A stretch of 64,000 nt of DNA, from assembly GCF_963259705.1 (NCBI RefSeq), contig NC_081847.1, positions 89,112,546-89,176,545 on the forward strand, in the 5' to 3' direction. Source of the stretch: Myotis daubentonii (taxonomy: Eukaryota; Chordata; Mammalia; Chiroptera; Vespertilionidae). This document shows, piece by piece, positions 53,925 to 64,000 of the stretch; positions within the stretch are counted from its first letter, which is position 1; every line of letters starts with the position of its first letter. Below the pieces are notes generated by a model, which worked only from the letters and a program-made list of their open reading frames with translations, did not search any database and was not told the origin of the DNA. A program made the position numbers and the translations under genes.

Positions 53925-56838
53925 CCCATTGTTTGATTCATAAGATGCATGGGAAACATCACAAATCGATGGATTTGGGACATATTTTATGTAGTTTTCC
54001 TAAATGATAGAAAGCAGGAAAAAAGAATTAGTTCTTATTTTGGTGAATGGCACCACCATTTTCCTGAAACCAAATCAGGAACTAAGGTCTTTGCTTCCTT
54101 TCACCTTTTATATTGAGTTCATCATGAAGTTGTACTAATTCTATCTCCTAAACATTTCTTTTTGATCTCATTGTAATTGTTCCACTTCAGACCTTCACCA
54201 TCATGGCCATTTAACAGTTCCGTTTGTATCTAGCATGGCTCTTCAAGCTATCAGAAATGGAATCCGGCCTTAGAGCTCTGCTATTTAAAACTTTCCCGTT
54301 TTACTAGCTCACCATCACCTATCGTCCACACATGACACCAGGAAGGGAAGACTCCCAGTATTTCTCTTTGCTTACCTCACGTCCCACTGCTTCCTCAGGA
54401 CTCCGTGCCAGTCAGACTAAACCAGGACACAACGCGCTTCCTGTGAGGAACCAGCTAGTAAGTCTTTGAGGCTTTGTGGGCAAAAGGTCTCTGTCACAGC
54501 GATTCCAACTCTCCGCTGCAGCGGAAAGGAGCCGTAGACAATACATGAAGGAACGGCATGGATGTATTCCCATGTGACCACTTAATTTTACATAATTTTA
54601 GTCATGTGCTATGAAATATTATTTTTTAGTCCTCCCCCAACAACTTAAAAAATGGAAACAGCATTCTTGTTCACAGGCTGCATGAAAACAGGTGGTCAGC
54701 CAGATTTGGCCCATGGCTGTAGTCCACAGACTCTTGCAGTAAGCCACTCAGAGCACCGAGTGGACCATGCAGTTTTGGGCACAGGTTTTCTTTGCCTGAC
54801 ATGGCCCTGTTATTTAAACTGGAGAGCTTCAACCTAAGTGGACTTTAAATAGAAGTTAAGCTTTAATCATCTCCGGTGAGGTGTTCCCTAATCCTTTTAT
54901 TCTAAATAGGGAAGAGGTGGATCATGTCTGCTTTATGTTCTTGAAGGATCTCGTAGATACTTTTGCCGTAGTAGTTTCATACTTTATTGCAACTATTTGT
55001 TTACGTGTGTGTCTCTACCACTCATTGAGGGTAATGGATTATATGTTATCTATTTTTAATTTCTGGCTCCGTGGCACCTAAAGCCACTTAACATTTTTGT
55101 TTTATGGGGTCATCCAGGAAAAGGACAGCTGGGAGACTAAGTCCTATTCCACAGATAATTTTCTGACGGGCAGGAAAAAAAATGTCAATATATGCAGTGA
55201 GAGGCGTTCATTGGGTGGGAATAGAAAATGACCCAAAGGAAAAATAAAATTAGTGATAAGATGAGTGATATCTAAAATAAAATTGACTGGAGTGTATATT
55301 AAAATATACATTTCTTTTCAACTATAAGGGGAAAACTCTTTGGAGGTTAAAATAAAAACAAAAGTTCTCTTCAACTGTGAAAAATTTAAACAACTTCTGG
55401 CTCTTTATGTCTTCTCTTTTCTTCCATTTTATATTTCATTAAAAACTTATGATCAACTTTAAAACTTACATAGCTAACAAATTAGAAAAGTAAATACCTT
55501 TTTAGTCTAGAGTTAAATTTTCATATTATCAATTTAGAAAAGTAATTTCTCATTTTATAAATTGAGTTTATGTTAAATGAAGTTGACAAGGGTCCTGAGA
55601 CTTTCTGTGTAATTTTTAATGGAGATATTTCTCAGTATATAATTTGGAGTATACTGTATGTAATTATGTATGGGGTTTTGCAGCCTGTCAGGCAGATTGT
55701 CACACAAAGTTTGTTTGTAAAAATACCTATGCTCAAGGTCGACACTTGCTATACTAGCAAGCAGAGGGCCATGATTAAATGAGTGCCTACCCAATGAAAT
55801 TACTTACAGATAAGAAAAACATCTGAGATAATTGTTTTCTTGTTAACAACATATATAATGTGACAGTTAAACTTTCTCATTATTTATTTTTTTCCCCTCA
55901 AAGTGTTAGTGTAAAAAAGTTTTCAATAATGAGATGGATTTTGGCTAAGGATGAGAATCGAGGTCACTGGGACTTTGTTTTGTCTTGCAGGTATTGGATT
56001 GATTTTGCTTCCCATAGAGAATTACTTACAAAGTGTATTATTCTTTCTAATGTGTAAATTCCTTAAGGGCAAGGAGTGGGTCTTTTTAAATCCCTTCTCT
56101 TTCATACCAAATATCCAACATGGCAGGATGGAATCCCATTGTAAAAGGTAGGTCAACAGCAGGTTGGGGGGTGAGAGTTTATATTCTTAAGTTTGCATAT
56201 AAAGCAAAAATTGAACCTGTGAAAATATCCTTAAAATATCTTACATTACTAACAAAAAATAGAAGGCAGATGTAACATGTTTCAATAATTCGAGCATAAT
56301 TAGCTTTTCCTGCAGTGCAGAACGGATGAGGTACTTTGCTTACATTTTAGGGGCCAAGTTGAACCCCCTAAAATGCATCTTGTATGTTTTTATGCTATCA
56401 TGATATTTAACATTTAATGTATAGCATTGAATTTTTCCAACTTAATTATATATACAGTGTGACCTTGGACATAATATGGATTCAATGAAGATTTGTTGAA
56501 TACTTGATTGATTGAACAAATTAAAATATTACTTTTCCTAGAAGATAACAGATAGATATTAAACAAGAATCCCTTGGTAATTTTGCCAGCCTTCTCTCTA
56601 GTACAGGACATTTGTTTATAAGGTCAGTTCATACTCTATAGAAAGAGGGGTGGAGTATTTGTTTGGAGGTCAGGTGTCATTCTGCAACTCATGAAAGCTC
56701 AGAGCTGCAGTCCTCTTGAGCACTGACTGTTAATAACAACTGCAGATATGACCTCAATTCTGCTGGCAGCTTTACAGTTGAGGGACCACGAAATATACAT
56801 CATTATTCTGGTCAAACCCCATAGATTATTCCTGCCTT
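53925..56838. other. Mostly unique DNA with L2-like 3' scraps
   Basis: L2-like 3' phrases occur at about 54865-55085 ('aactatttgtttacgtgtgtgtctctacc...tgagggtaatggat'), 56040-56130 and 56455-56515. No gene is recognised. Confidence 0.4.
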
Positions 56839-57213
56839 ATGGGAAAAAGTGATTTATTTGCAGTTTTCCTAAGATGTTTGTGCCCATCAGAAGGTACCAG
56901 ATCTACACTTGTTAAACTTACAGTGTTTGGGAAATCTGACTCTTTTAGGACCCACTGCATGCAGCTGGCACGGTGCTTTGACCACAATGAGCTTGTTAAA
57001 GAAGTCCAGAAACATAATGGCATCCTAATGGCTATTAGTGCTGGCAAGTCATTCTGGTTATTATCCCATGATAAAGTTTCCAAACTCATTGAGTTTATTA
57101 AGGAAGTTACAATCCCCATATGGGCATTAAGGAAGCATGGCGCACTATTTTATGGACAAGAGATGAATAAGACCAGCATTCAAGCAAGATATCTCTGGAA
57201 AACTTACTGCTAG
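56839..57213 (+). other. Unrecognised 124-codon open frame with downstream AATAAA, possible retrocopy
   Basis: The frame begins MGKSDLFAVFLRC and ends IQARYLWKTYC with TAG. Its composition looks protein-like rather than low-complexity: 'CFDHNELVKEVQKHNGIL', 'KVSKLIEFIKEV' and 'ALRKHGALFYGQEMNK' suggest amphipathic helices. I cannot assign it to a family. About 65 bp after the stop is 'cttgtaataaagacagtgc', a polyadenylation-like signal followed by a weakly A-rich stretch (ttttaaaaag). That pattern suits the 3' end of a processed mRNA copy, or an unspliced exon. No clear target duplication or intron signal is visible. Chance remains possible. Confidence 0.3.
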
Positions 57214-57289
57214 AGAAACCAATAGGACTTTCTCTCCCCAATGTAAAAACAAAAGCAAAACCTGCACGAAACTTGTAATAAAGACAGTG

Positions 57290-59950
57290 CTAATTTTAAA
57301 AAGAATGCTTTGCCACAAAAACTTGATTATTTATAATGATGGATTTACAAATATGAAGATAATGAGTGCATAGTTCGCTCTTTAGAGGAATAATAAATCA
57401 CCATTATAAATATGAAACTATCATTTTCCTTTGGGTAATTAATATTTTAGACTTGAAGCATGTTTTTATTGTCTCATCTGAAGTCCTTTATAAACCTAAG
57501 TGGATTTTTTAAAATGGAGATAGTTTTTGAAACTGTGATTAACTTTGAGACAAGGAGATAATAAATTATAAGTTATTTCTGCCTTCAGATATGTTGATCA
57601 TTATTAATGCAACTATTCAACAAGTTCCTTAGAAAAAGGATTTATTGCAAAATGAAGTCATTATTTGGAGTGGCATAAGTGAGCAAACTCAGATAAGGAG
57701 AAATAAATAGAGTGTTTTGCTTGTTTTTTCTTTTGGACAGATTAATGTCTGGTTAGGGAAATATATCTGCCACATTTAGACACTTTTGCTTGCATTCTTG
57801 CATTTCATGCAACCAATTTCCATAAAAATAAAAATTTTACTCATATAAAGGGAGAAGTAGAGAGATACAAACAATAAACATCATTACCTTAATTTTTCAG
57901 TGTTATTTATCTGGTAATGGAGAATACAAAATATTTAAAACACAAATACTGTATACATCATGAAGTCATTTCTACAGCTTGCGTGAATCCCTTACTTACA
58001 TATTTCTTTTAGGATATAAAAAGATAATTTGGAAAATCAAGATAAAACAATTTCTAAATAAATTATGGAATCAATCACTTAGCAATAATAATGTTTCCTA
58101 TTTATATAGTGCTTTACAGTTTATACTTCACTTCCATATATAGTATATCATCTTAGTTTTAAGCAGTAATTTCCCTTTAAAAATAAATATGTATACTAAC
58201 TGTTATCTGGGGACCACGGGTAAAAGGAATCAAAAAGAGAAGCCAGTGAAAGATGAAATGAATTAGAAGATAGATGATGTATTGGAAGCCAACGTGGAGG
58301 GTTTCAAGGAGCGAGCAGTTAATGCTGTCTCAGATACAGGGAGGAATCAGGTAAAGCTCGGGCCGAGCTGTCCATTACATTTGGCAGTCGGAGGGAAAAT
58401 GGGGGAGCAGTTCGAGAGAAACTGTGCGTAGAGGACGATTTACTGCGAAGCTAATGGAGTTTAAGCATCAGGACCACTCAAACGCAAATTCTCCTTCACA
58501 TGTCTGACCTCATGCCATAATCTTAGGATCTGACTTCTTAAAGGAAACCTCAAAACGGTGTAAGGAGACCACAAAGCCTGGCCCATTGCTGATTTGGAAG
58601 TGGAAGCCTGATACAGGGAGTGGAGATATGATGGGAAAGAAGAGAAGTGGACGATCAGGTGGGCTCTTTGGAGAAGCCTGTCTGTGGCCAGGGGAGTTGT
58701 GTGATACACACAGCCAGCTTTAAGGCTGTACGGCCAGTACAATAGCACAGGGCCCCTGCTCAGAGAAGCTCTGCACTGAGGGTTTCATGCTCAGCCATTG
58801 CTCTGTTGATATTCTTATCAACTTGATCTTTCAGCTTATGTTTTGTGAGGGCTGATCAGACAGTGAAGTGTGCCAGGGGCTAGTACCTGGGCCTCCTGCA
58901 GTCCCGCCTCTTTCAGAGGAGAGGTTCTCTGTTGCTTGATCCCCAACCTTCTGGTACGGGCCCACTTGGTTTCCACCTCCCTCTCGTCACCCTGCAACTG
59001 TAGCTGCTCTCTGCCTCGAGAAGATGCCTGGGCGTGGCCATGAGAAAGGTCAGACTTGGATGTGTACATCCCGCCATGTCTTGGAGCTGGGCATGGAGAC
59101 AGGCGTTCCCACCTGGGCTGGAAGCATCATGGAGTGGTTGGTGGGTGGCCAGCCAGAGGTCAATGTCAGTTAGGACTAGCTTAGAGCCCACCTTGGACCC
59201 AAGGACTTACTTAGTGTTTTCTAGTGCAGAGCTATCAAATCACTGGGTTTCACCCCATTTGTGTGGCTTCTGGCGACAGGCCTAATGACTGGCCAGAGCC
59301 GCTAGACTGTGCCAGACCCTGCCCCTCCCTGGGGGTAGCACATGGGTGAGGGGCTGGTGCAAAGAGACCTTGGCATACCTAGGACTGGAGGGGATGCCGA
59401 CCTGCACGTGGTGAGCAGGGCACCCAGTGACTGCGCGGGTCTTCACTCCAAGGCTCTGTGACTGAAGGTGATCCTTTCCGCCCCCAGCTTTTCTGATGCT
59501 GGTGCTGTGCCCCTGGCCAGCTCAAGGCACCTTTGGGGATGAGCTACAAAATATTAATTTTATAATTTTGGTGATGTCACACAGAAGTTAAAAACGCTGA
59601 TATTTTCATTTAAAACTTGCATTGCACAATATAAAGATGAATGGTAAAATTTATGCTAAAAATTTAACATTTTAATTTTACTAGGCTCTTCTCTACTCTG
59701 AACAAAAGGCCTTGTGTGTGTATGTTTAATAGACAGAGGAAAGGTGAAGACAAACAGGGTTGGGAAAAGCTATCTGCTACGTTGGCTAAATTTGATTTCC
59801 ATACATTAGCTACCATCTCCCATGATGCAAAGAGAGGGTTTTGCTGAACTTGCTGCTTCAATCACTCAGGCCTGTCTGACTGGCAGAGCCTCACTCACAT
59901 GCCTGTGGCCTCACTGGGAAAGCAGCACTTCACATTTTATGTTTCTTTTT
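57290..59950. other. Mostly unassigned DNA; old repeat-like patches
   Basis: About 58082-58170 ('tttatatagtgctttacagtttatactt...') resembles MIR-type 3' sequence. About 58270-58760 ('gagggtttcaaggagcgagcag...') looks like an old interspersed repeat I cannot name. 58840-59520 is GC-richer and unassigned, with overlapping short frames on both strands. Confidence 0.35.
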
Positions 59951-59952
59951 TA

Positions 59953-60720
59953 AAAAAATGTATCTTTATTGTTGAAAGTATTACAGATGTCTCTTTATTT
60001 TCCCCATTGACCCCCTCCACCCCCTTCAGTCCCCTCCCATGCCGTTACCGCACTATAGTCTGTGCCCAGGGGTTATGCATATGTGCTTATAAGTTCTTCG
60101 GCTAATCTCTCCCCCTCACCCCTCCACCCCTGCCTTCCCTCTGAGATTCATCAGTCTGTTGCATGCTTCTGTGTCTCTGGGTCTATTTTGTTCATCAGTT
60201 TATTTTGTTCTTTAGATTCCACATGTGAGTGCGGTCATGTGATACTTGTCTTTCTCTGACTGGCTTATTTCGCTTAGCATAATACTTTCCAGGTTCCTCC
60301 ATTCTGTTTCAAAGGGTAAGAGAGCCTTCTTTTTTACTGCTGCATAGTATTCGATGGTGCAAATGCACCACTCATCCGATGATGGGCACTTGGGCTGTTT
60401 CCAGATCTTAGCTATTGTAAATTACACTGCGATGAACATAGGGGTGCCTATATTCTTCCTGACTGGTGCTTCTAGTTTCTTAGGATATATTCCTAGAAGT
60501 GAGTCAAATGGCAGTTCCATTTTTAATTTTCTTAGGAAACTTCATACTGTTCTCCATGGTGGCTGCACCAGTCTGCATTCCCACCAGCAGTGCACGAGGG
60601 TTCCTTTTTCTCCACATCCATGCCAGCGCTTGTTTGTTTGTTGATGGTAGCCATCCTGACAGGTGTGAAGAGCTATCTCATTGTCATTTAAATTTGCATC
60701 TCTGATGTTTCATAGTGCTA
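59953..60720 (-). mobile_element. L1 3' end, antisense, longest L1 piece
   Basis: Starts 'tatctttattgttgaaagtattacagatg' (reverse 3' terminus), then a C-rich 3' UTR. It continues with 'gactggcttatttcgcttagcataatactttccaggttcc', 'gctgcatagtattcgatggtg', 'gggctgtttccagatcttagctattgtaaa', 'ctccatggtggctgcaccagtctgcattcccaccagcagtgcac', to 'gaagagctatctcattg'. 5'-truncated at about 770 bp and non-coding. The plus-strand frames inside it (60354-60705) are antisense artefacts. Confidence 0.9.
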
Positions 60721-60724
60721 AGTA

Positions 60725-62724
60725 GTCTCTGTTTCCTACCAAGGGTCATACAATTAGGAATTGTCCAAACCTGGGAAGAAGTTCATGTGCTGTAGCAGTA
60801 GCTGTAGGTGCTTTACTCAAATTCCTTGAAAATGACCCCTTCAGGATGCTCTAGCTGACCTTGGCATTCAACTGCCAGCATCTGGGCTGGCCAGAAGTTC
60901 TGGGGACTGAGGACTGCTTGGAGCTGCCTCTCTCTCCCCTCTGTCCTTCAGAGGGTAACTATGAGGTGCGTATTTTAAACCATTTCCCAGAATTCCCCAG
61001 TGACAATGAGCTCTAATCTCTGGCTGCGGCAGCTGTTTAGATAGTATACTCTCTATTGGCTGCCTTCCCTTCTCTGATCCAGCTCCTCTCCCTTAAGAAT
61101 CTGTCTTTTAGTTCCCAAATAACCATCTTGAATCTTAGCAGGGTCAGCTTCTGAAGGAATTCAAACGAAGATAAATGCAGAATAGGCAAAAAAGCAAAAC
61201 AGAACAAACAGAAAACCCAAATCTCTCTCTCTCCTCGTGATACAAGTATTCTCTGTTCAGCAACAGTTCTCTGTGCGCACTTTACTAACATTTATTTCTG
61301 TGCAAGGTAGCACTTGTCTAAATAGTCCCTTTGTGAGGCCCACATGACCTGGGACCATATACTCTTGGCTATGTATCCCCAGGGTTCATTGAATGTCACG
61401 GGGGCCCAGCAAATATCTGCCAATGCTGTGAATGAACAGATGAATGGTTATGTGTTTATCTAGACATAATGGCTCATGAAAGATTTAGCTGAAGAATGTG
61501 CATCTTACTACTGTTAGCTGAAATCCTGATTGAAGGCATTGTGATTACCTCGGTATTTTCCAATCTGCCCAGTTTTATTTTTGGCCTGGTTGCTGTGTAG
61601 CTGTAGGCATGTGATCAGCACTGGTTTGTGGATGGGAGGGTGTGCAAAGAACAAAGCCCTACTGTTTGTTTGTTTGGTGATTTTTTGCTTGAAATTACAG
61701 AGAAATATCTCTAAAATTTGTCTTCAATGAAGAAAATGGGATTAAGCACACCTAAACTGGGTGGTAAATGGTGTTTCTTATATCTGATGCCTGGAAGTTT
61801 TTGAAAGATCCAGGAGGATGTATAAATTTTCAGAGACTCGGCTGAAGCATCTTCTATCTGATGAGTTTGGTCCTAGCATTGCCCATAGGGGTGTCCTTTA
61901 GCTTTTTTCTTACTGAGCTTTTTTTTTTTGCTGAATTTAAAGCCAGTGAAATTTGCCAGCGCAGGGCTTCTCAAATCAGAGGATCTCTGTTTCCTAGAGA
62001 ATACGCTTGGCTCACAAGAGCACATGCCACCCACACTCCAGAGCGGCACCAGAATGCAGGCTCCAAGCAGTGCCTGTGCTTACCTTCACCTTCTCTCCTA
62101 AGAACATATTGAAAGTGCACCAATTTGAAGGTCAGGTCTCCTGACATTTTTCTTTAAATCAGTTTTTACCCTTTCCCTGTAATTTTCATTCTTCTTCTTT
62201 TTCTTCTCCCCTCTCTTAAAGCAATGAACAGAAATGGATGCAGGTGGTCTAGTGTGGTAAAGGCATTCGGCAAATGGCCAGTGGCCATTAATACTGAAGG
62301 AAGCAACAATGAGTTCTTTAGGCACTTCCATACAGAATTTGCTAATGTAGTAGAAGGCAAGTATGTTTTCCCGTGTTCCAAGTGAAAGATTAATCTCTAG
62401 CTTGAAAAATGGAACATAAAAATGTACATGGAGTATCTCTAGGATAATCCAGCAGTAAGAGTATCTCTAGCAGAAGGAGTATCTCAAGGATAAGCAACTG
62501 ACTCTGAAGTATCTAAATGAATAGCTAAAGCTTTGGTTCTAAAGTAATTATGAGTTTAAACAGAGTTGTATAAGTTTTTAAATTTATTACTCTGATGTAA
62601 TATTTGAACTTAGACATATTTTGTTGACATGTTTTTTTTAAAAATTTGGTAACTGTGTTTTAATGAAACTTTATTTACTTTTTTATTTTAAAAAATCACC
62701 AAGTTTCAAAGAAGTTTTAAGACT
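60725..62724. other. No recognised feature
   Basis: Unique-looking DNA. A short poly-T lies at 61920-61929. Frames at 61037-61291 and 61861-62381 are not recognisable. Confidence 0.4.
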
Positions 62725-63100
62725 GTATTAGTTTCCTATTACTATTTTAATAAATTACCAAAAATGTAGTGTATTAAAATAATACAAACTTATTACCTTA
62801 TGGTTTTGGAGGTCAGATGCAAGAGGAATATGTGTAGATTCAGCTGTGCTGCCCCAGTACCCTCATATCCCAGTGGCCATTTTAGGGAGTACATGGGGAT
62901 AACTGCTGCTGCTCAATTCCAGTCACCTTCTGAACCTGGAAGGCGGTTCTTCTGAAGGCCATCAGCATGTCCTACTTTAATGCACCTCTCTTACTTTCCA
63001 TAAGGGCATCCCTTGAATAGGCCAGGTTTCCATGGTCCTCCTTTAAGACCATCTGGTCAGGTCCTGGGTCCGTGCTAGGGTAGGGGCAGTTGATCCGTGC
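62725..63100 (+). mobile_element. Ancient LTR-like repeat (same family as 25971)
   Basis: The head 'tgtattagtttcctattactattttaataaattaccaaaaatgtagtgtattaaaataatacaaacttatta' is followed by 'tatggttttggaggtcagatgc'. It shares its head with the repeats at 25971 and 7138. The class is inferred. Confidence 0.5.
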
Positions 63101-64000
63101 AGCTGGTCCTGTGAGCCCTAGAATTGCATATCTGGTTACCTAGATTTTCTGGGCCTGGAGCTCAAACACAATTGAGGCCTACGTGTTATCGCTAGTTTGA
63201 CCAAAACTCTGTCTCTGTGGTCAATAGACCTGACACTTTGTCCCTCAGATTATTTGATGATGACCAGACCCTCATTGTCCTGAGAACTTGACCTTGAAAA
63301 GTGGTCATGCAAGGGAGAACGAGGCAGGGGAGGCAGGCGCTGGGTGAGGCCAGTTTGAATCAAAAGGAAAAAAAGGGAGAAAATGTCATATAAAGAAATG
63401 AAATTTCTGCACTGTTACCCGATGGGTGGGACCATCCACCTCTAGATGCATCAAGTATTGAACTCTTTGCAAGAAAATTCCTTTCTTGTATGTGGCCATC
63501 TAATGAGAAATGCCTGTGTCAGCTTTGATGTATGGTTAGAGTTATCCAGCAGGAGGGAGGAGAGAAATAATTTTGAGTGAGGGAAGAGGAAAAGGGAAAA
63601 GAAACTCTGAAAAACACCCTGAAATCGTTGGTTTTAGAGAAAAACCAAAATAGATTAAAATTTCAATGTACTTAGAGTTCAAAGCTGGGTGGCTCTCTCT
63701 GTAAAATTTGACTTTTATTTTTATCAAAGTAATACATATTCATAGTTTTTATTTCAATAAGCTTATGGAAAACAGCAGTTTGCCTGCTTTGCTGCTCCCC
63801 ACCCCTAATTCAGGCTTCCCAGAGGCAGCCTGTTCAGCTGTTAGCACTCTTTCTTCTGTTATCTTCGCCTTGTTTTCAAATAACATGTTCGCATCATTAT
63901 GTTGTTCTTTCTTTATTTTTGAACCTCAGACATGTTTCGTTGCATCCTACTCTGAAAGAGGAACAATTAGTCCTCTTAACACCACCACCCCAACCTACCC
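63101..64000. other. No recognised feature
   Basis: Nothing assigned. The minus frame at 63542-63727 is AT-rich and unremarkable. Confidence 0.4.

Noticed and set aside
60354..60705. Plus-strand frames of 68-96 codons
   Set aside because: They are antisense to an L1 3' end.

Overview
This is nuclear DNA from a mammal, and the repeats point to a vesper bat (family Vespertilionidae). The evidence is three lineage markers found together: many tRNA-derived Ves SINEs (head with a 'ggctcagtgg' A-box region and 'ggttcgattcc' B box, tail ending 'aatcaataaaaatatatt'), eleven HeliBat-type Helitrons (5' TCCTATATAATAAAAG, 3' hairpin plus CTAG, inserted between A and T), and young non-autonomous hAT elements with 8-bp target duplications. 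Older mammalian repeats (L1, L2, MIR, MER5-like, MaLR-type LTRs) lie between them. I cannot fix the genus or the chromosomal locus.

I found no intact protein-coding gene and no RNA gene. Almost all open frames are chance or lie inside repeats. What can be recognised is: the C-terminal part of a Helitron Rep/helicase, broken by one stop codon (12552-13229, minus); a processed SPOP-like pseudogene (about 20935-21660, plus); a processed PSMC1-like pseudogene (about 43140-43525, minus); and one unassigned 124-codon frame with a downstream AATAAA (56839-57213, plus). A CpG-rich block at 4850-5720 has E-boxes, an ETS-like site, a YY1-like site, a GC-box run and a good splice donor. It looks like an orphan promoter and first exon, although no later exon could be seen.

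Layout: 0-4 kb has two Helitrons and a SINE in AT-rich unique DNA. 4.4-6.2 kb holds the CpG-rich block, microsatellites and a GC-rich minisatellite. 6.4-10.4 kb is L1 debris with a SINE and a Helitron. 12.0-16.3 kb is a dense nest: a broken autonomous Helitron carrying a Ves SINE, a MER5-like relic, a solo LTR, a hAT element touching the LTR end, a Helitron, and a second solo LTR with a perfect 6-bp duplication. 18-22 kb has SINEs, an LTR fragment and the SPOP-like pseudogene. 24-28 kb has L2, an old LTR split by a hAT element, and a hAT-in-hAT composite. 30-43 kb has L1, Helitrons, satellites, a MaLR LTR and a 1.2-kb GC-rich Helitron with ~80-bp internal repeats. 48.4-49.6 kb holds two Helitrons joined head to tail inside an ancient repeat. 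From 50 to 64 kb the sequence is mostly unique, with MIR/L2 relics and a large reverse L1 3' end.

The parts do not form a pathway. The window is a record of DNA-transposon, Helitron and retrotransposon activity, and its value lies in junctions and nesting orders. The best leads are the tandem Helitron unit, the repeated internal modules and conserved hairpins of the non-autonomous Helitrons, the double hAT insertion at one palindrome, and the orphan CpG-rich promoter candidate.
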